In this document: positions 1-10,455 of the stretch, in pieces
Layout of the letters: each line of letters begins with the position of its first letter
How positions within the stretch are numbered: position 1 is the stretch's first letter
Assembly: GCA_037176705.1 (NCBI GenBank)
Contig: CM073895.1
Coordinates: 4,922,551-4,986,550 of the forward strand
Origin: Molossus alvarezi
Lineage: Eukaryota > Chordata > Mammalia > Chiroptera > Molossidae
Direction of reading: 5' to 3'
Length of the DNA stretch: 64,000 bases
Notes under the pieces: model-generated
The model's input: only the letters and a program-made list of their open reading frames with translations
Told to the model about the DNA's origin: nothing
Database searches by the model: none
Position numbers and translations under genes: made by a program

Positions 1-504
1 TTGTCTCTGCGAGAGCTTCCCTGTATCGACCTCCTTACTTCTTGATAAATTTGTTTGCAGCCCGTTCCCGGGAACTGGAGGGAAATACAGCTCATTCCTT
101 GTTCATTTGTCCAGCGGCCAGTTCTCGGGAGCTGGTATTGCGTCCGTCACCCCGGCAGCCGTGAGCCGTTAGGGACGTGTCCGTGGTGTTAATTTAGACA
201 CGTGGCCGCAGTCACGGCTCTGCCTCTGCGCCTGCTGCTCCCTCTGCCCAGAGGCCTCCGCACCCCCTTTCTCCACCCCCTTCGCCCGGGAGCGTCCGCC
301 TCCCAGCCCTGCTCGGTGCCCACCTCTGACCACGGTCATTCATCTCCACTTCCGTGTCCTCCGCTGTCACCCCGTGAGCCCCGGGCCAGCGTGGAATCAG
401 TGGTCAGCGCGTGTTGCCTGGCCTGACACAGGTCTGCCCCCTGGGAGCTCCTTGCTGTGAGTTATTTCCTCCCAATTCAAACCCACCCCTTCCAGTTTTT
501 TGTT
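1..504. other. Unique GC-rich sequence, no gene recognised
   Basis: No repeat family or splice-bounded exon is recognisable here. The 74-codon frame near 202-426 is Pro/Leu-rich low-complexity translation of a CT-rich stretch, with no familiar motif, so I do not call it coding. Low information; intergenic or intronic. Confidence 0.4.
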
Positions 505-1195
505 TATTAAGGTGGAATATGTGATGTAAAACAAACCAGTTTGGCTCAGCGGTTAGAGCGTCGGCCTGCGGTCCGGAGAGACCCGGGTTTGGTTCCCGCT
601 AAGGGCATGTACCTCGGTTGCAGTTTGTCCCCGGCCCTGGTTGGGTCGTGTGGGTGGCAGCCACTCGATGTGTCCCTTTCACATCGATGTTTCTCTCTCT
701 CTCTCTTCCTCTCTTTCCCTCCTGCTCTGTCTGGATAAAAAGTGGGAAAATGTCTTCGGGTGAGGATAAAAAAACAAACAAACAAAAAAATGTTTTAAAG
801 TATATAAGTGTCATTTAGGGCATCACAATCTCGTGCCACCGCCTCTGTCTAGTTCCAAGTCATTCCCATCACTCCCAGGTTGAGCACCCACCCTGGTGGA
901 CAGTCACCCCCGTTTGCCCTCCGCACCCCGGGAAGACACTCCTCCGCCTCCTGCCTGCTCTGCATGGACCAGCCTGCTCTGGACACTGCGTGCCAGTGGG
1001 GTCACACAGCGTGTACCCTCGGGGTCTGCTCCTCCCACTGGGCAGGATGTTTTCAAGTCATCGTGTGGTAGCATGAGTCAGCACTTCATCCCTTTTCATG
1101 GCTGAATACTATTCCACGGAGTGGCATTCCACCTTTGTCCACCCACCGTCGGCTGATGGACAGTTGGGTTGTTTCCCGTCCTGTTTTTCCTTTCC
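505..1195 (-). mobile_element. Old LINE-1 3'UTR fragment, antisense, split by a Ves SINE
   Basis: Read on the plus strand this follows the familiar antisense L1 3'UTR order: a 'cattcccatcac' block, then 'cacttcatcccttttcatgg', then 'ctgaatactattcca', then a diverged 'gatggacagttgggttgttt' block near 1156-1175. The SINE at 536-790 sits inside it. Divergence is high and no L1 protein is encoded. This is inferred from remembered consensus order; boundaries are good to about 50 bp. Confidence 0.65.
536..790 (+). mobile_element. Ves SINE, long type (tRNA-derived)
   Basis: The tRNA-like head has an A-box-like segment (tggctcagcggttagagcg) and a B-box-like segment (gggtttggttcc, one change from GGTTCGANTCC). 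The body continues with 'gctaagggcatgtacctcgg', a TC-rich run and an A-rich tail after 'gtgaggat'. The first ~6 bases of the usual head are missing or changed. Transcription of intact copies would use RNA polymerase III; mobilisation depends on L1 enzymes. No clear target-site duplication was found. Confidence 0.9.
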
Positions 1196-1433
1196 TGTCA
1201 CTCTGCCCCCTCACTCAACACTTTTTTCTGTGGTCACAGGGGAGGGTCAGGCAGAAGCTGATGGAGACAGGGATCCTCCCACTGCTTTTAGGGAGGGGGA
1301 GGTGTGGCGAGCGCCCTCCAGCAGCATGGGGGGCCTGTGGAAGGAGGAGGCCACCTGACCGAATTATCAAGGTGCTCAGCAGAGGAGGTGAGGGCCCTGA
1401 GGGAGTTGGGAAGCACATGAGAACGTGAATGTC

Positions 1434-1655
1434 TGGTGAGGGGCCCCAGCCTCAGGACCCCTGAGAAGGCCCAGCAGGGGGGACCCCTGGGGAGAGGGCC
1501 CAGCAGGGGGACCCCTGGTGAAAGGGCCCAGTGGGGAGACCCCTGGTGAGGGGCCCAGCCTCGGGACCCCTGGTGAGAGGGCCCAATGGGGGACCCCTGG
1601 TGAGGGGCCCAGCCTCGGGACCCCCGGTGAGAGGCCCAGCCTGGGACCCTCCCTG
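1434..1655. repeat. GC-rich minisatellite, ~27-31 bp unit
   Basis: About eight imperfect units built on 'gacccctggtgagagggccc', with alternating 'agcctcgg' and 'agcaggggg' variants. Overlapping Pro/Gly-rich frames on both strands across it are by-products of the repeat and are not called as genes. Confidence 0.85.
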
Positions 1656-2329
1656 ATCACACAGCCGTCACCAGCCTGCTGCACCCTCACCCGGCCTCCC
1701 CGAGGCGGCGGGAGGACACTGGTTGGGAAGGACAGCAACCCCGTGAGGCTGGCATCCCCGGGCCCGGGCAGTGAGGTGTGAGGACAGTGACACTAATACC
1801 CGCTCCCCACATGGCAGTCTCCGCAGACTCCTGTCTTGATCCCCTAGGTTGGGAACAGCCGCTTGTTTAATGATCTTCTTCTGCACCAGTGAGTTCAGGC
1901 TCTGCGGCTAAAATTAGATCCTTCCCTAGCGCCCGGGGAGGATGGGCACGCTCTGCCATCCATCCTGTGCCCGAGTGTGGCTGGTGACAGCCTGCGTGGG
2001 AGGAGGCTCAGGGCCCAGCCTCTGGATCACCAGTTGCTGGACGTCGTTCCCTGCGGCCCCTCGGCTCCTGCCCTCCTCAGAGGCCTCAGAAATGCCCCTT
2101 CCTGCTCCTGTCCTCTTGAGGGTTGATGTGTCTACGTCTGAACCTCAGTTTCACCACTTTCCAGCCCTGGGCACATGGCCCGCGCGGAGGGGCAGCCCTA
2201 CCCCGTGAGGTGGTGGAGACAAGGAGGCGGGGGCGGCCCCTCTGCGGCCTGCCAAGGCTAAGCCAGCAGGTGCTGTTAGCGTCGGGGCCCCTCCCAACCT
2301 TCCTGCCCGGCAACAGTGATCCTTTAAAA
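1656..2329. other. Unique GC-rich sequence
   Basis: No repeat, exon or promoter signature recognised. Reading frames here, for example 1942-2208, have no family resemblance I can name. Confidence 0.4.
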
Positions 2330-2342
2330 ATGTGTGTCTCTA

Positions 2343-2575
2343 GCCCTGGCCGGTTTGGCTCAGCGGTTGGAGCATTGGCCCATGGACCAAAGAGTCGCAG
2401 GTTCGATTCCAGTCCAGGGCACAACCTCGGTTGCCGCTCAGTCCTGGGCCCTGGTTGGGTCGTGTGGGAGGCAGCCAGTGGATGTGTCCCTCTCACGTCG
2501 ATGTTTCTCTCCCTCCCTCCCACTCTGTCTGAAGATAAATGGGAAAAAATCCTCAGGTGAGGATTAAAATAAACA
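2343..2575 (+). mobile_element. Ves SINE, long type, with target-site duplication
   Basis: It starts exactly at 'gccctggccgg'. The A box is tggctcagcggttggagc and the B box is a perfect GGTTCGATTCC. It ends in 'gtgaggattaaaataaac'. The flanks 2330-2342 (atgtgtgtctcta) and 2576-2588 (atgtatgtctcta) differ by one base and are the target-site duplication, so both ends are secure. Confidence 0.95.
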
Positions 2576-2607
2576 ATGTATGTCTCTAGACTTTATGTGA
2601 CCCTTTG

Positions 2608-2643
2608 ATGGGGGGAGGGGGGAGGGGGGAGGGGGGAGGGAGG
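2608..2643 (+). repeat. (GGGGGA)n simple repeat
   Basis: Runs of six G's separated by single A's; four or more G-runs within ~30 bases, so a G-quadruplex is plausible on this strand. Confidence 0.9.
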
Positions 2644-3029
2644 AAGATGACAGGAGACCTTCCTTCCCACAAAACCCCACAGATCCCAGTGGAACTTCGC
2701 GGAGCCCAGGCGGGCCCAGCGGAAACCTGCAGGACCCGGTGGAGCCCGTGGGCGCCCGTGGGCGCCAGCCTTCACTGTGCTCACCTTGGTCACTGGGGTT
2801 CCCCACCCCACCCTCTCCGGTGTCTTTGGGAACTCGGCCTGGGCCCTTGGTCCCTTTCCTTGTTATGACTGTCCAGCCCTCTGGTCAGCTGGCAGGGGAG
2901 CCTGTCCACACGTCTCCTCGCCTCCCGCCTGGTCCCCGAGGAAGCACGGCGTCACGGGGCGGTAAGACGGTTCCAGGCCCTTCCCCGAAGGACGCTGTCA
3001 GGGTGAGAGAGCAGCGGTATTCTTCTTCT
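2644..3029. other. Unique GC-rich sequence
   Basis: Non-repetitive, no gene recognised. It leads into the AT-richer island that follows. Confidence 0.35.
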
Positions 3030-3290
3030 GCAGAACTTATTAGATTAGAAACTTAGTGAGAACAGCCCCAGCTGCAGCCGCTATACAAAGTCAATATCAA
3101 CAGGGAAAATTTATGCTGTAAAAATAAAAAGAAAGTCGAGCGCATTAGTCAGCGTGAGGAAGTGTTCAAAAGAAGGGCTTGTTCTCCAAGCAAACAGCCT
3201 CCATGGGATTGTAATCAAGTTTCTTAATTATTTTCATAAATCTTGGGTGCGTAAAAACACAAAGGCCCTTTTTCAAAAAGTCAGTTTGTA
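3030..3290. other. AT-rich unique island, candidate conserved noncoding element
   Basis: A sharp drop in GC content against both flanks, not explained by any transposon I recognise. It contains a palindromic TTAATTA homeodomain-type core at 3224-3230, a 'gtaatcaag' just before it, and 'ttattagattag' near 3040. Such islands in GC-rich intergenic DNA are often enhancers, but only cross-species alignment can show it. The frame beginning at 3154 runs on into GC-rich DNA and lacks a recognisable protein family. Confidence 0.3.
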
Positions 3291-4575
3291 CAAGGGCCCG
3301 GGAGGAGGGAAGAGGGAACCCAAACAGCCCTTGTCTGGCTGGAAGGTTCCAGAAGGGGAGGAGCCAAGAGCCAGGGCTGTGAGCACAGACCTGGAGCTGG
3401 AGGAGCAGGTGCTGCCCACCCAGGAGGCTGCTGACGACTCCGGGCCAGGGGCTCGGGACCGCTGTGCGGGGACACTGATGGGGACCACACGCTGGGCCCC
3501 AGGTGTGCTGACCGCAGCTGCCAGGGCCAAGCAGGAGGTCGCTGGTTCCCGGCACGGGGCACCAGGAGGGGCCGGAGTTGGGAGCCCAGGAGGAGCAGGT
3601 GTGCCCTGTCCGCGCTCTCCAAGCGGAGGCTGTGGCCTCGGGCCCTGTCCTTGCTGGGGGTCCACGGAACCATCCGGCAGAGCAAGGACAGGCGCCTGCG
3701 GCTGCAGTCCGTGTGGGCCTGCAGGTCTCCTGCCGTCGGGCTTCAGGTGTCCAGTGTGCCTTTCCCGGCATCACTGTGTGGTTCCTTTTTAGAAATAATG
3801 TGGAAATTTAGGAATTTAGAAAAATCGCTGTGTGTGTGACCGAGAGGCAGGAGAGACAGATACCGGACTGGCGACGAAGCACAGGCCTGGGTGCGGGCAC
3901 CTGCCGGGTGCGCAGTGGGCCTTTGTCCCCGGGGACGCCGCAAGGGCCCCAGGCGGGTCAGTGTCGCAGCCCTGGGACGTGTGCCGGGGGCGCGGGAGGC
4001 CCGCCAGTGAAATGAAGGAAGGTCTGGGCGTGAGCCCTGCGCCGGGAGCTGCCCTCGTCCTCTGTTCGCCACCTGCTCGGCTCCTCGAGAGCCGCCGGGG
4101 CGTCGTCCGCCCCCTGGGCCACGCGCACGCTCACCGATGCCCTGGGCACGCTCACGCGCTCGGCACCAAGGCGCCGCGCCAGGGTCTGCGTGTGGTGCGG
4201 GGCCGTAACCAGAATGAAAATGCGCCATCCCAACCTTTCCAAAACGTGCTTTTCTCCACCAGGCCCAGCGGGTGCGGCGCCGAGGCGGCGGCTGGGGGAG
4301 GGGCTGTGCGCAGGCCGAAGGGTGGCGGGGTGACTGGACCTGCCTGCGTGGGTGCCCGCATTGGTCTGGGTGTGAGGGGGGGCCCTGGAGGCTGCCCCAC
4401 TCTTCTCTCAGGGTCCATGATGCTGAGGTGGAGCCCTACTGCCCACCTAGGGGACCCCCACCTGGAGGGCACCCCTTCCCAGCTACGGTTTCTCTTTATC
4501 CCTAGCACAGACTTAGGAGGAGGCACCCCTGTCTGTTCTAGATCGGGGCTGAAGTCCCACAGCTGGGACCCAGGT
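3291..4575. other. Unique GC-rich sequence, locally CpG-rich
   Basis: Dense GC with several CpG clusters (about 3940-3990 and 4020-4350). Long overlapping frames exist on both strands (up to 250 codons at 3832-4584), as expected from GC-rich DNA with few stop codons. None shows a known domain and no splice-site-bounded exon stands out. A small promoter-like CpG cluster cannot be excluded. Confidence 0.35.
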
Positions 4576-4912
4576 CTGGGCTGAGTGTGCCTGTGTGTGC
4601 GTGTCAGTGTGTGTATATGCATGTCTCTGTATGTGTGTGCATGTCGGTGTGTGCATGTGTGTCTGTGTGTCTGCGTCTGTGTTTGTGCATGTCTGTGTGT
4701 GCGTGCGTGTCTGTATCTGTGTCTGTGTGTATGTGCATGTCTGTGTGTATGTGAGTGTGCCTGTGTATCTGTTTCTATGTGTGCAAGCGTGACTGTGTGT
4801 ACATCTCTGTGTGTACATCTGTGTGTGTGTGTGTATGTGTCTGTGTATCTGTGTGTACATCTTTGTGTGTCTGTGTGTGCATCTCTGTGTGTGGTTGTAC
4901 ATACATGTGTAC
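4576..4912. repeat. TG-rich imperfect microsatellite
   Basis: Interrupted 'tgtgtgtctgtgtgtgcatg' type units over ~340 bp. Cys/Val-rich and Thr/His-rich frames across it are low-complexity translations. Alternating purine-pyrimidine sequence could adopt Z-DNA. Confidence 0.9.
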
Positions 4913-5024
4913 ATGTACTTCAGAAACCCTCTGCCTACATCTTCCCTCATGGCCCTGCCCCTTGGTCCTTGGTGTCCTTCCTTTCTGGGTTTCAAGTGGC
5001 CTTTGCCTACTGACCTCTCCTTCT

Positions 5025-5122
5025 CCTGCATGTGGCGACATTTCCGTCCCTGAGTGGTACTCATCTCGGTGTTTGGGAATCATCACATAGTAGGTGCTTA
5101 ACGAATGCTTGTTGCTGGGTAT
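5025..5122 (+). mobile_element. LINE-2 3' end fragment
   Basis: The segment 'cacatagtaggtgcttaacg' followed by 'aatgcttgttg' matches the hallmark L2 3' end (catagtaggtgctcaataaa then tgtttgttg). Ancient mammal-wide repeat, heavily diverged upstream. Confidence 0.7.
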
Positions 5123-6654
5123 GTACATCTGAGGCACATGTCAGGATAGGCCCATTTTGTAAGTCAACACGGAGGCGTCCCCAGGTGAAGTCAGCTTCTC
5201 CGGCTCACTCTGCTGTGTGGAGAAGCTGGGCCCAGACCGCATTCCTTGATCGGGGTGCCCTAGACACAAGGTCAGGGGCCTTAGGCAGGGTCTGAGGAGC
5301 CCTGGGGCTCCATGGCAACACCTAAGTGCTACTGGTGTGGCACCGAGCCAGGGAGGGGTTGGGGTGCCCTGGGCCCACCGCTGTGTCACCTGGAGAGCTC
5401 CTGTTCTGTGTGGGTGAGATTGCATTTGCCAAAGCAACTGCACAGTTAGACGAGTCTGAAAGCCTCTACTGTGTCCTGCAGCCACCTCGCGGTCCTGGGG
5501 CCAGTGGAGGGCCACCCTGTGCACAGCCCTGTCCCTGGCTGGGGTCTGTCACCCAGGCTCCTAAGCAGTACCAGGTCCCCCGAGTTCTCTGGCCATCTGC
5601 GGGACCTGGACTGACAGATTGTCTTTAAATGCCACGTGGTTTCGGAAATCGGGGTGTGAGGGAAAGCTCCCCCCGACCGGCAAACTGGTTTCACAAATGT
5701 TATTTTGTTGTTGATCTTGTAGGATCTCTCTGCTCTCACCCTCACGGAATGAACGGTCCATGGGCAGACACGGAGACGGATCAGGGAGAGCGCCCCCTGG
5801 GCGAGCGCTTGGCCTGAGGGGCCCTCGGCACGCCCTCCTGGCCCCTGGCTCCTGCCAGCTCCTTTGTCTGTTCTGACCAGACCTGTCTGTCTGTTCACGG
5901 AGTGGGGTGGGGACAGCTTGGCTCTGATGAGACGTGTGGCACTGTGGGCAGTGTGGGTAGCCACCGCGCCGCCTCTTGTAAGCCGAGAGCTCGCAGCAGG
6001 GTTCTCGTGATGCGGGGGGCGCTTGGCCCTGCGGCGGAGCACGTGCCCGGCCGGGCCAGGTGTGGAGGCGCAATGGAGGGAAGGAAATCCCAAGCGCAGG
6101 TTGTCTGCAGCCTTGTGGTAACCAAGAACGCATGCTCCTGGGGTCCCCGGGGGATGTTGGGGGCCCGCTAACCCCTGCCAGCAGCTTGGAGTCTGTAAGA
6201 GGGACCTTGTCCGAGGCAACGGTGCCCTGTGTTCCGGAGCACGGAGGTGGCTTCAGGAGGTGAAGTGTCGTTCCAGAGTCCTGCACAGTCACGCAGGGGT
6301 GTCCTCGGCCTCGGGGCCAGGGCGCACACACGCTGGAGCCCAGGTCCCTCTGGGTGCAGCCCTCTGGGCACCAGCTCCGGCTGCTTCTGGCCTGCTCGCT
6401 CCCACTCTCCCTCGCTGGCCCGGGCCAGGGTGGGATAAACAGATCCCCAGGCCAACTGTCCAGACCCCAGCCCAGGGGTCTGCTCTGGGGCATTGGGAGT
6501 CGTGATTTCTAGACCTGATCCTGGTGTGTCCTGTGCAGTTGAGACGTTTTTGGGAGCACGATGGACAGGGAGGCAGCACAGCGGTGAGGTGGGAGCTGCG
6601 GCCGTGGCCTGGCCGCCCTGGGTCCCAAACTCAGTTCCCTGTCCTTTCCGGTGA
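5123..6654. other. Unique GC-rich sequence
   Basis: No repeat recognised. Minus-strand frames of up to 310 codons (5561-6493) and 327 codons (6168-7151) overlap each other, and the second runs antisense through an L1 fragment, so they are treated as chance frames. An AT-rich spot near 5640-5760 could be a short conserved element. No polyadenylation or promoter context is visible. Confidence 0.35.
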
Positions 6655-7145
6655 GGATGATGAAGATACCCGTCTGCAATGACCAACAGGAAGTCCAAGG
6701 ACACAATTAAAGAAATCAACACTTTCTTGGGGAAGATCAATAAGGTGGAGGTTCCTCTAGCCAGGCCAGAAGAAAAAGGAGGGGGGCACAAATCACTAAT
6801 CTCAGAAGGGAAAGAGGGGCCCCAGATGATTCCGGGGCTGGTCAGAGCATGACAAAGGAGCGTGGTGAGCAGGTCTACGACCGAAAATGTGCTGACCTCG
6901 ATGAAAGGGACCCGGTCCATGAAAGACACAAGCTGCCGAAACTCACAGGAAGAAACAGTCACGATGAATAGACCTATAGACGCTGAAGGAATTGAATAAA
7001 AAATTAATAACCTTCCCAAACAGAAGTAGATGGAGTCACTGGTGAATTCTGCCAAACATTTACGGGAGAAAGTATACCAATTCCCTATGGTCTCTATGAC
7101 CAGATAGAAGCAGAGGGAGTACTTCCTCCCTCTTGCCATAAACAT
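6655..7145 (+). mobile_element. LINE-1 ORF2 fragment, sense strand, decayed
   Basis: Plus-strand words match the L1 ORF2 segment between endonuclease and reverse transcriptase: 'aaagaaatcaacactttctt', 'gctagccagg...agaaaaagga' (the KPLAR..KKKRE region) and 'gaattctgccaaacatttac' (EFYQTF region). Frameshifts and stops are present. A 17-base A-run follows at about 7219-7235. Confidence 0.75.
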
Positions 7146-7229
7146 GCTCACTTCTTAGGGTTCATGAGGAAGTGACATGTGGGTCATGCAGGAGCCTGAT
7201 GGCTATGGAGCATTTAGTAAAAAAAAAAA

Positions 7230-7970
7230 AAAAATTAAATAAACTGTTTTTGAGACCAGTTTCAAATTTACAGAGAAGTTGTAAGGTTCATACATATACC
7301 CCCATATACCCGACTGCACCGATGAATGATCGCTAACTAGAGTCCCTACTGTATTCAGGTTTTCTTAGTCAAAACTAGGAAAACATCTTTTCCTCATCCA
7401 AGATCTCACCCAGGACATCACATAACCTGTAGTGGTCCCGTCACCCCAGGCCCTTCTCATCTGCGACAGGTTCTCAGGGGTCCCTTGTTTTTGATGACCT
7501 TGTTTGTTTTGAGGAGTCCTGGTCAGGTCTTTTGTTGACTGTCCCTCAACTGATGTTTTTCTCATGATTAGACCAGGCTTATGGGTTTTGGGGAGGAAGA
7601 CCCCAGACATGAGGTCCCCTTTTCATCCCATCATGTCCATATGACTTATGACAGTTGCTGCTGACCTTGGTCACCTGGCTCAGGTGGTGTTTGCCACGCG
7701 TCCCCAGTGTCAAGCTCCTCTTCGTCACCCGCCCGCTTCCACACTGTCCTCTTGGAATGAGGTCACTGTGCAGCTGCCACTCAAGTCCTGACTCCTATTT
7801 TCAGAGGACAGTGGCCCAACCCCTTCGGGCAGAGCGTCTATATAAGTTATTCGGGATTCTTTGCATGGGAGGTTTGTCTGCTGTCCCAACTTATTTGTTT
7901 AATCCTTTATCTGGATCAAGGTGGACTTATGCTTTGGACATTTAGTATGCAATGTTAGTTATTTTATTGC
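7230..7970. mobile_element. Old L1M-type 3'UTR-like fragment
   Basis: It matches a well-known mammalian L1M-type 3' region: 'caaatttacagagaagttgt', 'cttgtttttgatgacctt', 'tgatgtttttctcatgatta', 'ggaggaagaccccagacatg', 'taagttattcgggattcttt'. Orientation relative to the L1 consensus was not settled from memory. Related pieces lie at 28000-29340, 37130-38490, 40455-40990 and 59570-60600. Confidence 0.7.
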
Positions 7971-8297
7971 TCGACTTGCTCCGTCTGTGGGCGTCTTTCA
8001 TCCGTCTCCTGTCTCCACGGTGACACATCTATCATTGTGGACTTTTTCTAGCACCTCCTTATTTTCTAGCAGGTTCCAGCCCTGGAATCGGTGATTTCTC
8101 CACGGAGCCCTGGTTCCTTTTATCGGAAGGCTCTAGAAATCCGGATCTGGAGCACAGAGCCAACCTGCACCGTCCCCACCGCCCCCTGGGTGCGCTGTTG
8201 CATGGGTAACCGATTCGAGGGAAGGACACTTACATGAATGGGAGGTCACCACCCCCAGATCTTAGAGGCTTCACGTAGAAATGTGTTGTTCCCTCTT

Positions 8298-8500
8298 CAG
8301 GCCTGCGGTTCACAGTTGCTCTGTAAAGGGCCAGAGTAAACGTGCTGGGCTCTGGGGGCCGTAAGGCCTCTGCCCTCGAGTGTGAAAGCAGCAGGGACCT
8401 TGGTCAGTGAGTGGGTGTGGCTGTGTTCCAGTAAAATGTCATTTACAAAGACCTGTGGTACGCCCAGTTTGGCTCCTGGGCCGTGGTGTCCTGACCTCTG
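8298..8500 (+). mobile_element. Ancient hAT-Charlie-type nonautonomous transposon
   Basis: About 203 bp. It contains 'ctctgtaaagggccagagta', 'gtgtggctgtgttccagtaa', 'atttacaaagacc' and 'gggccgtggtgtcctgacct', which match in order a well-known short mammalian hAT element that starts with CAG..GTCGGCAAAC and ends in GCCGACCCCTG. Terminal repeats are decayed and no clean 8-bp duplication is visible. The exact subfamily is not claimed. Confidence 0.65.
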
Positions 8501-8831
8501 TCTTGGTCCAGTGCAGTTGTTGGGGGCGGGGTTCCTCCACACAGTCATTCAGGGGCCTAGGCACCTTCCTCCTTATGGGGCAATTATGTTCAAGGCTGGA
8601 CTCGGCCTCACTGCAGAAGGGCAAATGAAGACGGACCATTGCATGGGAGAAATTGTTATGGACCGGGTCTGGAAGTGGCATGCATCATTTGTGCCACATT
8701 CTATTGGCCAGAAGTCAGTCACGTGGCCCCAGAGGACAAAAGGCTGGGAGGTACAGTTTGTGGTGTGCCCAGAAAGAAAAGGAGAAAAGCACATTACTGA
8801 GCACAGTGGAGTACCTGGGACAGACCAGCCA
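8501..8831. other. Unique sequence
   Basis: No repeat or exon recognised. The 152-codon frame at 8382-8840 begins inside the hAT relic and has no recognisable domain, so it is not called. Confidence 0.35.
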
Positions 8832-9245
8832 AAAGGCTAGGCTCCACCCACACACTGACGCCCCTCCCACACACCAAGGTCCCTCCGGCACGCTGAAGCT
8901 CCTCCTATACACATACTGAGCCTTCTCCCACACACTGAAGCTCCTCCTATACACATACTGAGGCTCCTCCCACACACTGAAGCTTCTCCTACACACACAG
9001 TGAAGCTCCACCCACACACGGAGGCTCCTCCCCCACACAGAGGCTCCTCCTATACACACAGTGAAGCTCCACCCACACACGGAGGCTCCTCCCCCACACA
9101 GAGGCTTCTCCTATACACACAATGAAGCTCCTCCTACACACTGAGGCTCCTCTCACACACTGAACCTCCTCCTATACACACAATGAAGCTCCTCCTACAC
9201 ACTGAGGCTCCACCCCCACATAGAGGCTCCTCCCCCACATCCACA
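8832..9245. repeat. CTCC/CACA minisatellite with ~41 and ~61 bp periods
   Basis: Units of the form 'gaagctcctcctatacacac' alternate with 'gaggctcctcccacacact'. A 61-bp block at 9001-9061 recurs at 9062-9122 almost unchanged, showing a recent local duplication. Minus-strand frames across it read as repeated Cys/Gly/Val-rich peptide and are not genes. Confidence 0.85.
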
Positions 9246-9439
9246 GGCCTTTCTTCTTGCAAAGTCCTGTGTGAGCACAGGCTGGAGCACTTCAAAAGAA
9301 CAAGAGGATTCTCTTTCTGATCGCCGTTTCTTCTCTCTCTGTGTGCTCAGGGCTGCAGAGCTGGTGCAGAGTGTGGATTGGTGGGAGCGGTCCCCCTCTC
9401 CACCCCTGCCCCTGGCCACCCTGTATCTCTGCTGATGCA
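9246..9439. other. Unique sequence
   Basis: Nothing recognised. Confidence 0.3.
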
Positions 9440-9640
9440 TTGGAAAGGCACTTTTAAAAGGCTTGTGAACATTTATCCCGTGTGTGTCTCTGCCTGATTT
9501 ATAGTTTTAGTGGCTATTAATTGCCTACCAATGAAAGCTCAGCATTTGCAATTAGGTTGGCAAATTCCGCATAGCATTTTTGACTGTGTGTTGGGGCAAA
9601 GACTAAGCCACACCCCTCCCCAGCCTGCTGATTAATCCCA
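9440..9640. other. AT-rich unique island, candidate conserved noncoding element
   Basis: A non-repetitive AT-rich block with several TAAT cores: 'ctattaattgcc', 'tttgcaattagg' and 'ctgattaatccc' (TAATCC, the OTX/bicoid-type site). GC-rich flanks make it stand out. Regulatory function is inference only. Confidence 0.3.
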
Positions 9641-10455
9641 GGTTCACTTGAGGCTGTCTGGTACCCTGCTAATCAGTGAAATCTAGCTGGCTTTCTGCAT
9701 TTACATCCTGGCTTGACTCTTAGCCAAAGGCTGCTGGCTTTGGTTCCAAAGTGCTCTCTGTGCTCAAAAAGGGTGCCTCTCTGCTTGCCACTTCTCCGGA
9801 GGGAGCTGGCTGCCCCCGGGGGCAGGGTTGGGGGTGGCAGAGGGTAGGAACTGAGCCAAAGCCAGGTGCACTGAGCTCCCTGCAGCTCCTCTGGGACAGT
9901 GGGGCGAAGCCCTCCTCTGTCTCCCCATCGGACGTGTGCCATGACTCAGCGAAATAAAACAGGGTGTCATGTCACGGACTCATAACTTTGGCTTCTCCTT
10001 GGGTGGTATAGTGATGATCCTTTAAAAACGCAATCAGACTGGAGGCGTCCATTCTCAGCCACAGTAGGTTGCTTGGCTTTGGCTTTGGCTTTGGCGGTGC
10101 TCTTCAGGGTGCTGGCTGAGTGGGCAGGTGGGAGTGGCCCAGGAGGCAGGAGTTCTTTCTAGAAAAATTGGTGTCCCGAGGGAGGAGTAGTTGTCCTGGG
10201 GCTTTGGGGTGTCTTCCTGACCAAGACAAGGCATCTTTGTCCTTCTGCGGCCACTGCTCTCGGATGCGTGGACGGGTAAGTCATGGTCGGAGTCTACTTT
10301 CCCACAGCAGCTGCCCAGTGACGCCTTTGGAAAAGCGGGCTAATAGCAATTCAGAATAACTGCATAACAGCTTACGTTAGCTTTGCATTAAATAACACAG
10401 GCACCACCTTTGTAAAGCAGAAACTACATAGAAACCAGGAGCCTTAGCTAGAAAC
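9641..10455. other. Unique sequence
   Basis: No gene recognised. Short 'tttggc' hexamer repeats lie near 10076-10095. AT content rises toward the LINE-1 that starts at about 10.46 kb. Confidence 0.35.

Noticed and set aside
3832..4584. 250-codon frame in a CpG-rich stretch as a possible first exon
   Set aside because: No domain, no convincing splice donor or promoter pattern, and comparable frames lie on the opposite strand; recorded only as a CpG-rich region.
5561..6493. 310-codon minus-strand frame
   Set aside because: Competes with frames in the other phases, has Pro/Arg/Gly-biased composition and no family resemblance.
6168..7151. 327-codon minus-strand frame
   Set aside because: It runs antisense through an L1 ORF2 fragment and overlaps another long minus-strand frame. 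No recognised domain; GC-rich DNA yields such frames by chance.
8832..9245. Regularly spaced repeats that might suggest a CRISPR-like array
   Set aside because: Units are directly tandem with no unique spacers, and the host is a mammal.
9550..9585. 'attaggttggcaaattccgc' resembling the MADE1/mariner end
   Set aside because: Only the first ~10 bases agree, no inverted partner end or TA duplication is found, and the surrounding block looks like unique sequence.
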